Below are positions 26,573 through 35,217 of a DNA stretch of 49,977 bases, in pieces. Both the position numbers and the translations under genes were made by a program. The stretch lies in NCBI RefSeq assembly GCF_000444135.1, contig NZ_ATDK01000287.1:1-49977 (forward strand). The letters are read 5' to 3'. Every line of letters begins with the position of its first letter. Position 1 is the stretch's first letter. Source of the stretch: Pseudomonas avellanae BPIC 631 (GTDB lineage Bacteria > Pseudomonadota > Gammaproteobacteria > Pseudomonadales > Pseudomonadaceae). The notes under the pieces were generated by a model. That model worked only from the letters and a program-made list of their open reading frames with translations, searched no databases and was not told the origin of the DNA.

Positions 26573-27882
26573 CATCGTTATCGCAGGCTTGGCAGTTGCG
26601 CCCAGCTCAGCCCGCAGAAGCTCCGCAACGCCTAGACCTTGCTAACGCATACCCGGACCGATCTCGACAGACTGCGGGCCAAGAGCCAACCCTTGCGAGC
26701 ATGGGATCGGTGCGCAACATGGGTGACGGTATCGGCTCGTTCAGCCAGGCCGAGTCGGGAGACGCAGCTCTGGCAGCAACCAGATTTCAGCGCGCCAGTG
26801 ACTTGCGTAACGGCTACGCAGACCAGGACCGCCTGAAGATCGCATTGGCTCGACAAGAACAGGACCGCAACTTCAACGTAATTGGCGACAGCGGTCGATC
26901 ATCGCTAGGGCCGAGACTTGATAGACAGCGTGAGGCAAAGGATCAGAGGTTTGCGCAAGAGCGCACCCTGCATTCTCGCAGCTTGGCTGATGCGGTAGAT
27001 ATCGCTCAAAGCGCCGTGGATGATCGGCGCGAAGGTCGGATTACTGACGGCCAGCAACGCCAGGCGGCAAGGTTGGAAGACATCATGACAGCCGGGACCG
27101 CTCCGAACGCGACCTTGCTGCAACAGCAGGCCCTCCAGCGCGCACTTGATCCGGACGGTTCCAAGGCGCTGAGTCGCCAACAAACACGGGCCAATATCGA
27201 CAAAACCACAGCAGAGGCAGACAAGGCGCGGCGTGAAGCATCGGCCACCGGAGTCAAGCTCACTGAATCGCAGTCCAAGGACCTGAACTACTTCGGCAGA
27301 GGCAACTCGTCTAATGATCGTCTCGAGGATCAAAGCAGCGCATTGACTGCATCGGCGTCTGGCGATCGAAGCGCCTTTCGTGGTTTGGCGGATGCAGCGA
27401 TACGCGGCATTCCTTTCGTTGGTGATTCGTCACTGGCCAATTCGCTGGTTTCAAAAGAACGTCAGCAAACTGAGCAGTTCGGCCGGGAATTCGTTTCAGC
27501 CATTTTGAGGAAGGACAGCGGCGCGGCCATCACCAATCAGGAAATGGAAACCTACGGCAAAATGTTCCTGGCGCAACCTGGCGACAGCGAACAAGTTCTT
27601 GCTCAAAAACACGAATCTCGCGTCACTGCCCTACAGGGCATTCGAGACGGTCTGGGCACCGCCGAAATTCTGGCCGCGCCGCTTGGCAGGCCTGCCGAAC
27701 GTCCAAACAGACCCCAGCAGCAACCCGCGCAAAACACTCAGACGGCACCAGCCAAAACGCCCATCTACCGGATCAGCACGGAAGAGCAGTTCGCACGACT
27801 TCCTTCAGGTGCCAACTTCATTGATCCGCAGGGTGAACATAAACGCGGTGAACAAGGAGCTGCTCCAGCGCGGCGTCATTGA
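26569..27882 (+). pseudogene. Phage-like protein, C-terminal part
   Basis: A 437-residue fragment, charged and helix-rich in the middle (about 75-215, many Arg, Gln, Asp), with RFQRASDLRNGYADQDRLKIALARQEQ, and near its end IYRISTEEQFARLPSGANFIDPQGEHKR, a short C-terminal motif common in phage structural proteins. After that the reading frame (GEQGAAPARRH) overlaps a different coding phase (27833-28000), so the natural C-terminus appears replaced at a deletion junction. No catalytic residues or known domain were recognised. Frame relationship with the preceding fragment is described there. Confidence 0.5.
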
Positions 27883-28000
27883 GCCGGGGAACGACGGAAA
27901 GGCATCGAGTCTGGTGCGCTTGCCGGGGCTGGGCACGCAACGTTGCTACATCGTGAAAACGATTCCGGGATTGGCTGAAAGCGAGGCTCGGGCCGCCTGA
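27833..28000 (+). pseudogene. Fragment of a second phage gene at a deletion junction
   Basis: From GTG 27833 a different frame reads NAVNKELLQRGVIEPGNDG and then KASSLVRLPGLGTQRCYIV before stopping at 28000. This is well-formed protein sequence that overlaps the odd tail of the preceding fragment in another phase. I infer the 3' end of a different gene brought next to the first by deletion. Family not recognised. Confidence 0.35.
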
Positions 28001-28093
28001 GTGCGTGCCTACTGATCGAGGTAGCGCCGGCTGATTCCCGGCCTCGCCAGCCACTCAACCAACTCCCCATCGAATTGAACAGAGACCAGACTC

Positions 28094-28396
28094 ATGAACG
28101 AGATCCAAGCACTGAAAGACCGCCGCGATCAACTGCTGAAAGAGGCTGACCAGTTGCATACCCAGCTACTACCACTTGAAGCCGCGCTGGAAAATGAGCA
28201 GTCCATTGAGCCTGCCCAGGAGCGCGAACTGCGCGACAAGTACAACGAGCTGAAAACGCGAAGAAGGATGGTTGAAGAAATAAACCCGCCTCACCTGAAA
28301 AAGGGCCCAGTAGGGCCCTTTTTGCTGCTGGCCCATAACCCACAAAATCACCAGATAGCTCTAAGCCGGATTGACGGACGACCTGCACAGTCGTGA
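28094..28396 (+). CDS. Small coiled-coil hypothetical protein
   Basis: The first ~65 residues form a charged heptad-like helix (LKDRRDQLLKEADQLHTQLLPLEAALENEQ). The frame then reads straight through a strong terminator hairpin (28298-28323) and ends in an unrelated-looking tail, so the last ~32 residues are probably not original and the gene has lost its natural stop. It is the last gene of the prophage remnant before the MITE-like element. Function unknown. Confidence 0.45.
   Translation: MNEIQALKDRRDQLLKEADQLHTQLLPLEAALENEQSIEPAQERELRDKYNELKTRRRMVEEINPPHLKKGPVGPFLLLAHNPQNHQIALSRIDGRPAQS
28298..28323 (+). terminator. Intrinsic terminator inside the end of a small gene
   Basis: An 11-bp perfect stem with AGTA loop: AAAAAGGGCCC (28298-28308) and GGGCCCTTTTT (28313-28323). 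It lies within the 28094-28396 frame, which suggests that frame is damaged at its 3' end. Confidence 0.8.
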
Positions 28397-28417
28397 GTTT
28401 TTATAGCAAAACTGGAA

Positions 28418-28610
28418 GGCCGCTTTCGGCCCAGAGTGTGTAAAAACGATTTTCGGCGGGATGGGCACGGGCATCTAAAAACCACCTTAAAATCGCGCCC
28501 CTACGCAAAATCTGTATCAGTTCACTTGCCGATAAATTTCAGATTTAACATAGAAGCGCGCACTTCAATTTTGGCAAAACGTTTTTACACACTCTGGGTC
28601 AGAAGCGGCC
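28418..28610. mobile_element. MITE-like non-coding element with 31-bp inverted repeats
   Basis: Bases 28418-28448 and 28580-28610 are inverted repeats matching at 28 of 31 positions, with a perfect 19-base core (28430-28448 and 28580-28598, including AGAGTGTGTAAAAACG). The 131-base interior is A/T-rich and has no coding frame. Size and structure suit a miniature inverted-repeat element mobilised by a transposase elsewhere. The family was not identified, and no target duplication is obvious. It sits exactly between the prophage remnant and the iron-uptake genes. Confidence 0.65.
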
Positions 28611-28662
28611 GTCGGGTGTCTACGGAACCAGGTGCGTTTCAACGCGCCCTGCCTGGCGCACA

Positions 28663-28698
28663 TAAAAAGCGGCTTGTCGCTCGGTAAGCCGCTTTTTA
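28663..28698. terminator. Bidirectional terminator after the TonB receptor gene
   Basis: A perfect 13-bp stem (28663-28675 with 28686-28698) with A- and T-runs at both ends, 20 bases beyond the receptor stop codon at 28718. Confidence 0.85.
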
Positions 28699-28717
28699 GT
28701 CAATGGTGCGCATCTGG

Positions 28718-31147
28718 TCACCAAGAGTATTTAACGCTGGTTAGCAGCGTACGTCGCATCCCTGGGTAGCATTCATAAGAATCGTCACAGGTGGCCACAT
28801 ACTCGGTGTCCAACAGGTTTTGTGCATTGACCGAGACGGTCACGTGTTTGTTGATCGGGTAGCTGGCGCCCGCATCGAACAGCGTGTAGTTGTCGATGTG
28901 GTAGGTATTGCCGTTGTCGCCATATAGCACGCCGGTGTAACGGGCACCGCCGCCCAGGCTCAAGCCTTTGAGGGGGGTGTCGTTGAAGGTGTAGTTCAAC
29001 CAGGTGGACGCCATGTGCCTGGGCACGTTGGCCGGGCGTTTGCCTTCGTCGCCGCGATTGCTCTTAGTGATTTCGGCGTGGGTGTAGGTGTAGGACGCGA
29101 TCAGATCCCAGTGCTGATCCAGCCGTGCCTTGATCTCGGCTTCGATGCCGCGCGATTGTTGTTCGCCCGACGCAACGGTGAAACCGGTATTCACGCCGCC
29201 GACGATTTCCGTCGTCAGCACATTGGTCTTGGTCAGGTCGTAAGCGGCCAGCGTCATCAGGATGGCGTCGGTGGGCTGGTACTTCACACCCACTTCCCAT
29301 TGATGCGCCATGCTTGGGTCGAACGCGCTGCCGTTGCGGTCCGTGCCGGTGTTGGGGGTGAACGACTCGGCGTAGCTGACGTAGGGGGCCAGGCCGAACT
29401 CGGTGAGATAGGTCAGGCCTAAGCGACCGGTGAAGGCATTGTCTTTCTGGTTGGAGGAGGCGCCGACATGGTTGTCCAGGGCGTTGCGAACATAGTCATA
29501 GCGCCCGCCGGCCGTGACGATCCAGTGGTCGTCGAACTTGATCTGATCTTGAATATAACCGCCGACCTGTTCGATGGTCTGGTCGTAATCAATCGAGCTC
29601 AGGCTGTTGGCGGCGTTGGGACGAGCGATTGCCAGGCCATACTGTGGCGCGTTCAGGTTCAGGCCTGGCGCTTGGGTGCGCCAGCGCGAGATATCGGCGT
29701 CCTGCCAGGTGTAATCGACGCCCATCAACAGGGTGTGGCTGAGCGGGCCAGTGGTGAAGTCGGCCTGCAATTGGTTGTCCAGGTTGAACGTGTCCATGTG
29801 CTGGTCGAAGCGGTCGGCGATCCGCGTCACGTTGCCGGTGTTGGTGTCGACGGCGGTGGGCAGCAGGTTCTGGAAGATCAGGTCGACCTGCCCGTAGCGG
29901 GCGTTCTGGCGGAACTCCCAGGTGTCGTCCAGCCGATGGCGGAACTCGTAGCCCAGGCTGAATTGTTCCTGGTCCAGATGGTTGAAGCTGTGATCGCCCA
30001 TCAGTGTGTTGGTGGTGTGGCCGTTCGGCGTGCTGTATGCGAACAGCGAACCGCCGTTCGAATCGCGCATGAAGTCACTGAGGAGGGTCAGGCTGGTGTC
30101 TTCATCCGGCGCCCAGGTGAGGGACGGCGCGATATACAAGCGGTCGTCTTTCAGCGCGTGGCCGTCCGCATAGTCCACTTGGGTATCGACTTCTCGGGCC
30201 AGGCCGACCACTCGGTAGAGCAGGTGTTGATCGTCACTCAGCACACCGCCGATATCAAACTGGCCTTGCAGGCGATCATGGTTGCCGCCGGTCAACTGCA
30301 CTTCGTTGACGTGATTGGCCTCGGGTTTCTTGCTGACCCGGTTGACGATGCCGCCCGCATCCCCTTGGCCGAACAGGCTGGACGCCGGGCCACGGACGAC
30401 GTCTATACGGTCCAGGGAGTAGGGTTCGCTGCGGAAAAATGCGTAGCTGTTGTTTTGCTGACGCAGCCCATTGAGGTAGTCACTGCTGGCCTGGCCGTTG
30501 AAGCCGCGAAGGTACAACCAGTCAAAGCCCTTGGGGTCCAGGCCGTAGGCTTCAACCTTGACGCCGGGTACGTAGCGCAACGCGTCGGTGACGGTCTGCG
30601 CGCCCTGGGCCTGCATTTGCTGGCGGGTGATCACGGAGATCGACTGCGGGATTTCGATGATCGGTGTGTTGGTCTTGGTGCCTGCGCTGCTGCGGGTGGC
30701 CACGAAACCTTCCATCGGGCCAGCGGCCGACTCGACTGCTTTGCCGGTGATGCTGGTGGGGTCCAGTTGCAGGGTTGCGTCTACGACTGGGATCAGCGAG
30801 TAGCTGCCGTTACTCAGCAGCACCGCCTGCAATTTGCTGCCGGCCAGCAGTTGGCGCAGGCCTGAGTCCACCGTATAGGCACCGTGTAATCCACGCGAGC
30901 GCTGCCCTTGCGCCTGGGAGGGGTCGAACGAAATGTTGACCCCGGCCGTCGCTGAAAACTGCGCCAGTGCGCTGTCGACAGAGCCGGAGGGGATATCGAA
31001 CTGGCGGGTTGCGGCCGTCTGCGCCCAGGCGGGCGCGGCCACGATGATTGATGTGAGCGGCGCGCTCAGGGCCATGCCGAGCAACGTGCGGCGCACGATG
31101 CGGGTGAGTGAAGCGGGTTGTTGAGTGGCTGGCTTGTGTACGGACAT
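28718..31147 (-). CDS. TonB-dependent siderophore receptor with signalling domain
   Basis: An 809-residue outer-membrane receptor. A long basic signal peptide (cleaved after AWAQ near 43) precedes an STN signalling domain (about 48-98: RQFDIPSGSVDSALAQFSATAGVNISFDPSQ), a plug (about 155-285 with PQSISVITRQQMQAQGAQTVTDALRYVPGV... and RGPASSLFGQGDAGG), and a 22-strand barrel ending in the aromatic signature VKYSW. The STN domain marks a transducer that also signals to a FecR anti-sigma, encoded next door. It imports a ferric siderophore, possibly one made by another microbe; the ligand cannot be predicted. AAGGAA lies upstream of the ATG. A FecI-dependent promoter is expected in the 121 bases before it. 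Confidence 0.93.
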   Translation of the reverse strand: MSVHKPATQQPASLTRIVRRTLLGMALSAPLTSIIVAAPAWAQTAATRQFDIPSGSVDSALAQFSATAGVNISFDPSQAQGQRSRGLHGAYTVDSGLRQLLAGSKLQAVLLSNGSYSLIPVVDATLQLDPTSITGKAVESAAGPMEGFVATRSSAGTKTNTPIIEIPQSISVITRQQMQAQGAQTVTDALRYVPGVKVEAYGLDPKGFDWLYLRGFNGQASSDYLNGLRQQNNSYAFFRSEPYSLDRIDVVRGPASSLFGQGDAGGIVNRVSKKPEANHVNEVQLTGGNHDRLQGQFDIGGVLSDDQHLLYRVVGLAREVDTQVDYADGHALKDDRLYIAPSLTWAPDEDTSLTLLSDFMRDSNGGSLFAYSTPNGHTTNTLMGDHSFNHLDQEQFSLGYEFRHRLDDTWEFRQNARYGQVDLIFQNLLPTAVDTNTGNVTRIADRFDQHMDTFNLDNQLQADFTTGPLSHTLLMGVDYTWQDADISRWRTQAPGLNLNAPQYGLAIARPNAANSLSSIDYDQTIEQVGGYIQDQIKFDDHWIVTAGGRYDYVRNALDNHVGASSNQKDNAFTGRLGLTYLTEFGLAPYVSYAESFTPNTGTDRNGSAFDPSMAHQWEVGVKYQPTDAILMTLAAYDLTKTNVLTTEIVGGVNTGFTVASGEQQSRGIEAEIKARLDQHWDLIASYTYTHAEITKSNRGDEGKRPANVPRHMASTWLNYTFNDTPLKGLSLGGGARYTGVLYGDNGNTYHIDNYTLFDAGASYPINKHVTVSVNAQNLLDTEYVATCDDSYECYPGMRRTLLTSVKYSW

Positions 31148-31268
31148 ACCGTTTCCTTTCGCCCAGTGGCAGTAGAGTAAGAGCGGCGTCTGATGCGCCT
31201 CTATCTACCAAGTCGAATGAGAATTTGAATCAACAACCCCCCGTGGGTATTTATTATCCGGCACGTGT

Positions 31269-32207
31269 TCAGACCGACTCCACGCGCGTCCAGTAGCGAC
31301 TGAAGTAGCGGATGCGCACAGGCAGGGTCGAGGACAGGTTTTCCAGGATCGTATCGATACTGCTCAAGTGAAACGCCCCCGAGATACGCAGCGCCGCGAC
31401 CTGCGCCTGGCAGCCCAAATGCCCGTGACGGTAGCGCTGGAGTTCAAGGATCAAATCCTCCAGGCGCCAGTTGTTGACGACCAACATGCCGTGGGTCCAG
31501 GCATCGGCATCGGGGCTCGCCGGCTCCACGCTACCCACCTGGCCTTGGCTGAACCACACCTGCTGGCCCGCTTCCACCCGCACTGTCGACGTACGGGTTC
31601 CGCTGCGCACTTCGACGGCATGTTCAAGCACACAGACCCGGGTTTGAGCGTCTTCGCAACGCACGATAAAGCGTGTACCGAGCGCGCGGATACTTCCTTC
31701 GCGGGTGTGCACCACGAAGGGCCGGGCCTGGGCATCGCGCGCGGTTTCGATGAGGATTTCCCCGCTAAGCAATTGCAATTCGCGAAGGCTTGGGCTGAAG
31801 TGAATATTCATCGCGGTGGCGGTATTGAGGCGTACCTGACTACCATCTTCCAGGCGCAGGCTTTTGCTTTCGCCTATGACAGTGCGCTGGTCTGCCACCA
31901 GTGACGGCAGTGCAGTGTTGCGCCAGGCCAACGTGCCGGCACCACCGGCCGCAAGCAATAACGACAGTACCTTGAGCGCTTCACGGCGCTTGACCCGCAC
32001 GCTGTTGAGCGTTGGTCGAGCAATACCGGGGCCGACCCAATCAAAGCGTTCCTGCAGTTGGATCAGCCGCTGCCAGGCCTGACGATGCCCGGGCGCACCC
32101 TCAAGCCAACGCCGATGCGCTTCCTGGGTGGCTTCATCGGCGTCATCACATCGCAAGTCGACGTACCAGCGCGCCGCGGCTTCAAGGGTTGCGTGATCCA
32201 GTGCCAC
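31269..32207 (-). CDS. fecR: FecR-type anti-sigma/sigma regulator
   Basis: A 312-residue inner-membrane regulator. The N-terminal DUF4880 domain (RWYVDLRCDDADEATQEAHRRWL, residues 13-35) binds the ECF sigma. A single helix (about 77-95) spans the membrane, and the FecR periplasmic domain (about 115-215) contacts the STN domain of the receptor. A DUF4974-like end (GAFHLSSIDTILENLSSTLPVRI) closes it. Start is GTG 32207 with GGAGGAG upstream, directly after the sigma stop, so the pair is co-translated. It relays siderophore binding to the sigma factor. Confidence 0.92.
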   Translation of the reverse strand: MALDHATLEAAARWYVDLRCDDADEATQEAHRRWLEGAPGHRQAWQRLIQLQERFDWVGPGIARPTLNSVRVKRREALKVLSLLLAAGGAGTLAWRNTALPSLVADQRTVIGESKSLRLEDGSQVRLNTATAMNIHFSPSLRELQLLSGEILIETARDAQARPFVVHTREGSIRALGTRFIVRCEDAQTRVCVLEHAVEVRSGTRTSTVRVEAGQQVWFSQGQVGSVEPASPDADAWTHGMLVVNNWRLEDLILELQRYRHGHLGCQAQVAALRISGAFHLSSIDTILENLSSTLPVRIRYFSRYWTRVESV

Positions 32208-32210
32208 GCC

Positions 32211-32720
32211 TTACTCCTCCGTGGCCAGCAGGCAATGCATCAACGCGCGCACCGCGTGTTTCTTGACAGTGTTGACCGACACGTGCAGTTGTCGTCCGAT
32301 CTCCACATAGCTCAAGCCGTCCAACTGGGCCATCAGGAAAATCTCCCGAGTGCGAGCGCCCAGGCCATTCAAGATCCGGTCGACTTCCAGCAAGGTTTCA
32401 ATGATCAGAAAGCGTGTTTCCGGCGAGATATCCAGCGCTTCGGGTCGGGAAGCCAGCGTTTCCAAGTACGCCTGTTCCACCGTCCGGCGCCGGAACATAT
32501 CGATCATCAGGCTGCGCGCGATGGTGCTCAAATACGCACGCGGCTCACGCAGTTCAGGCGCCTTGCGTTGGGTCAGAACCCGCATGAAGGTATCTTGAGC
32601 CATGTCCGAAGCGTGATCGACACAGTCCAGGCGTTTGCGCAGCCAGCCACACAGCCAGCGATGATGATCGGCGTAGAGGGTATGTACGGTCTGTTGATGC
32701 ACGTGGTCGACGGAGGACAT
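32211..32720 (-). CDS. fecI: FecI-family ECF sigma factor
   Basis: A 169-residue sigma factor with region 2 (LYADHHRWLCGWLRKRLDCVDHASDMAQDTFMRVL) and region 4 HTH (LDGLSYVEIGRQLHVSVNTVKKHAVRAL). It directs transcription of the receptor gene when the receptor/FecR pair signals siderophore uptake. A Fur box lies 26 bases before its start, so iron starvation should de-repress it. Order sigma-FecR-receptor on one strand is the classic cell-surface signalling operon. Confidence 0.93.
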   Translation of the reverse strand: MSSVDHVHQQTVHTLYADHHRWLCGWLRKRLDCVDHASDMAQDTFMRVLTQRKAPELREPRAYLSTIARSLMIDMFRRRTVEQAYLETLASRPEALDISPETRFLIIETLLEVDRILNGLGARTREIFLMAQLDGLSYVEIGRQLHVSVNTVKKHAVRALMHCLLATEE

Positions 32721-32745
32721 AGCTCAAACCTGAAAAGGTCTTTAT

Positions 32746-32764
32746 GATAATGAATCTCATTTTC
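32746..32764. promoter_or_regulatory. Fur box upstream of fecI
   Basis: GATAATGAATCTCATTTTC matches the 19-bp Fur consensus at 15 positions, including both GATAATGA and TCATT halves. It lies just upstream of the fecI gene and suggests repression by Fe-Fur. Confidence 0.75.
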
Positions 32765-32927
32765 GTGTTTATTGGATGATTTTGCAATACTGGAAATGGG
32801 GCAGGCTTCGTCGTTGCGACTGTGAGCCCGTTACGGTAGTGGCTTGGGCCAGTTGCCTAAACGTCCGCTTTTGGCCGACTCCTGCCCGCCATGGCCGGCA
32901 AAGAGCTGCAGGGAGCGGTCTGCCGGC

Positions 32928-33038
32928 AGCATCAATATAGGCGCGTTGTGCGTGGGCAACCATCGTCTGGCGTTTGTGGTAGGCGCGGCCTTGGCCGGCC
33001 CGCTGCTGCACATGCTGGGTCACGAGTCGGGCGGCTTT
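32928..33038 (+). pseudogene. Remnant of a DUF927 mobile-element protein
   Basis: This short frame reads NHRLAFVVGAALAGPLL and then HMLGHESGGF, closely resembling the segment just before the Walker A loop of DUF927 proteins of prophages and genomic islands. The expected glycine-rich ATP loop does not follow; the frame passes into the end of the chemoreceptor gene. It is a fragment of a lost island gene in the 348-base gap between fecI and the next chemoreceptor. The family assignment rests on recalled motif similarity. Confidence 0.55.
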
Positions 33039-33068
33039 ATCGCCAAATCGTTAACCCAGCGCTCGTTT

Positions 33069-34688
33069 TCACACCACGAATCGGTTAACCAAATGATTCA
33101 GGTTAACCGCCAGTTTTGACATTTCACCGCATGCACTGGCTGTCTGGCTGGCACCTGCCGCACTCTGCGTAGCCAGTTCGCGAATACTGACCAGATTGCG
33201 GTCAACCTCACGGGCAACATGCGACTGCTCTTCAGAGGCTGTGGCGATCATGAGGTTACGTTCATTGATCTGAACAATGGCCGTTGCTATTTGATCCAGC
33301 GAGGTACTGGCCTCCTGGGCGACGCCAAGCGATTCGGTCGCCAGGTCTCTGCTTGTGTTCATCGCCTTCACGGCCAGGTCAGAATCGTTCTGAATGGCAG
33401 CGATCATCTGCTCGATTTCCTGGGTAGACACCTGGGTGCGATGGGCCAAAGCCCTAACTTCGTCAGCAACCACCGCAAACCCACGACCTTGCTCGCCAGC
33501 TCGTGCGGCCTCGATAGCGGCGTTCAAGGCCAACAGATTGGTTTGTTCTGCAATCGCCCGAATTACCTCAACAACTTTAGTGATGCTTTGGGCACGATCT
33601 GACAACCCTTGAATCTGTTCGCTCGTGTTCTCAACGTTACCGTTCAGCTTTTGAATGGACTTCAATGTCTGAGCCACTCGCGCCAAACCTACCTCGGTAT
33701 AGCCTTGGGTGCGCTTTGACTCTTCGGAAGCTGACTCCGCGTTACGAGCGACCTCATCAACAGCCGCGCTCATTTCTGTGACCGCTGTGGCCGCTTGATT
33801 GACCTCATCATTTTGAGCGACAAGACCCCGACTCGACTCCTCAGTGACCGCAGTCATCTCCTCTGATGCAGAGGCCAACTGGGTGGAGGAGTCGGATATC
33901 TCCATGATGGTAGTGCGCAGGTTTGTCTGCATCTGCGCGAGCGCTTTCAACAGTCGCCCGGCTTCATCAGTCCCGCTGACCAATACCTCCCTGGAGAGGT
34001 CACTGGCCGCGATACGCTCTGCCACAGACAGGGCATCGTTAATCGGAGAAGTAATGCTTTTCGTCAGCAGTAATGCCAAGCCAACCGTCAAGAGGACCAC
34101 CCCCGTTATAAGGCCGACAACCAGCCAAAGGCCATTGTCATAGAGATCGGTCGCGGTTTGCCCAGCCTTCGCTGCGCCTTTATCATTGTAGGTGGTCAAG
34201 TCCTTGATCTGCTGCTCCATGGTATTCGTCAGCGGGCGAATGCTTGTACTCACTTGGCTGACTGCCGCCGCGATGTCACCCTGCCTCATCAACGGTTCAA
34301 GAATATCCAGTTGCCTGGAATAGGCATCGGCACTGTTTTTCACCGGTGTGTAAAGCGAGCGCTCTTCATCGCTCGCTATGAGGGGCTCATAATTGGCCAC
34401 TGCATCGGTGAACGCCTTGCGGTAGCCAGCGAAGCTTTCAATGTTCTTTTGAATGGATTGGGGGTCAGCAAGGCCTCGCTGTGTTTCGAGCCTCAGCCGC
34501 AGGGTCGCATTGTTCATCAACGCCGTTTGTCGGATGCTGGCCATCCAATTGAGCTCGACGTCTTTTTCGGCATCCCTCAGCTTGCCCATTTGCAGGACTG
34601 CGAACGCGCCGAGCAGAAAAACCAAAGCGATTATTAAAGCGAAAAACAGGGCAGCTCGTGGAGCTACATTGAGGTTTCTAAGGCGCAT
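33069..34688 (-). CDS. Methyl-accepting chemotaxis protein, 4HB-type sensor
   Basis: A 539-residue chemoreceptor: TM1 about 11-31, a four-helix-bundle-sized periplasmic domain (32-180), TM2 about 186-207, HAMP (SITSPINDALSVAERIAASDLSREV), and a signalling hairpin with the conserved tip [32 protein letters not shown]. No C-terminal pentapeptide. ATG 34688 is chosen for its AGGAA eight bases upstream; a TTG 39 bases earlier lacks support. A FliA-like promoter (34732-34757) reads into it, suggesting co-expression with flagella. Ligand unknown; small 4HB domains of this type often bind organic acids. Confidence 0.92.
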   Translation of the reverse strand: MRLRNLNVAPRAALFFALIIALVFLLGAFAVLQMGKLRDAEKDVELNWMASIRQTALMNNATLRLRLETQRGLADPQSIQKNIESFAGYRKAFTDAVANYEPLIASDEERSLYTPVKNSADAYSRQLDILEPLMRQGDIAAAVSQVSTSIRPLTNTMEQQIKDLTTYNDKGAAKAGQTATDLYDNGLWLVVGLITGVVLLTVGLALLLTKSITSPINDALSVAERIAASDLSREVLVSGTDEAGRLLKALAQMQTNLRTTIMEISDSSTQLASASEEMTAVTEESSRGLVAQNDEVNQAATAVTEMSAAVDEVARNAESASEESKRTQGYTEVGLARVAQTLKSIQKLNGNVENTSEQIQGLSDRAQSITKVVEVIRAIAEQTNLLALNAAIEAARAGEQGRGFAVVADEVRALAHRTQVSTQEIEQMIAAIQNDSDLAVKAMNTSRDLATESLGVAQEASTSLDQIATAIVQINERNLMIATASEEQSHVAREVDRNLVSIRELATQSAAGASQTASACGEMSKLAVNLNHLVNRFVV

Positions 34689-34731
34689 ACGAGATTCCTG
34701 TTTTCCGACGGTTGTTGATATGTTCAACAGG

Positions 34732-34757
34732 ATATCGACCCAAAGCTGGAAACTTTA
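34732..34757 (-). promoter_or_regulatory. FliA (sigma28)-like promoter
   Basis: On the minus strand TAAAGTTT (34757-34750) is a perfect sigma28 -35 and GTCGATAT (34739-34732) a 6/8 -10, separated by 10 bases (11 is usual). It lies ~45 bases before the chemoreceptor start. Confidence 0.55.
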
Positions 34758-34826
34758 AGGATGTCGTAGCTATGCTCAACAAGGATGGCTCACGAAGGGC
34801 CAGCATTTCTTATGAAGGAGCAACAC

Positions 34827-35090
34827 ATGCGCAAACTCGTACTTTCCATGACTGCCGCACTCTTCCTGGCAGGTGCCGCAGCACCAGCAGCTTTCGCAGA
34901 GAGCGAGCTGGAAAAGGGCGTCAGACACGACAACCGTGAACTGGATAAAGGCGTTGATCATGACGCCAAAGAAGTGGACAAAGGCGTAAAGCACGACGCG
35001 GCTGAGGTCGACAAAGGTGCCACGCATGACGATAAGGAACGTCACAAGGCTGACAAGCACATCGATAAAGAGGTCAAAAAGGATCTCTGA
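34827..35090 (+). CDS. Small secreted protein of five 11-residue repeats
   Basis: The 87-residue precursor has a clean signal peptide (MRKLVLSMTAALFLAG..., cleaved after AFA at 24). The mature part is five tandem 11-residue units starting at 28, 39, 50, 61 and 72 (LEKGVRHDNRE, LDKGVDHDAKE, VDKGVKHDAAE, VDKGATHDDKE, RHKADKHIDKE), very hydrophilic with His-Asp in each. An 11-residue period suits a right-handed helical coil, and the regular His/Asp could bind metal. AAGGAG precedes the ATG by 6 bases and a terminator follows, so it is a real monocistronic gene. No family was recognised; a periplasmic stress or metal-buffer role is only a guess. Confidence 0.85.
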   Translation: MRKLVLSMTAALFLAGAAAPAAFAESELEKGVRHDNRELDKGVDHDAKEVDKGVKHDAAEVDKGATHDDKERHKADKHIDKEVKKDL

Positions 35091-35093
35091 CAG

Positions 35094-35121
35094 AAGGCCT
35101 GCCACCGTGCAGGCCTTTTTA
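35094..35121 (+). terminator. Terminator after the repeat protein gene
   Basis: AAGGCCTGC (35094-35102) pairs with GCAGGCCTT (35109-35117), 6-base loop, followed by T-rich sequence. Starts 3 bases after the stop codon. Confidence 0.85.
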
Positions 35122-35217
35122 TTCTGCGCAGATTTGAAAGTTGAAGCGATGACAGGACATCATGTTCAGGAACCGGACCACACTCATGTGATCCGGCCTC
35201 TGTTACTGGATATACGG

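Noticed and set aside
29468..30865. 465-codon plus-strand frame opposite the TonB receptor
   Set aside because: No recognisable domain; the receptor on the other strand has full plug and barrel features.
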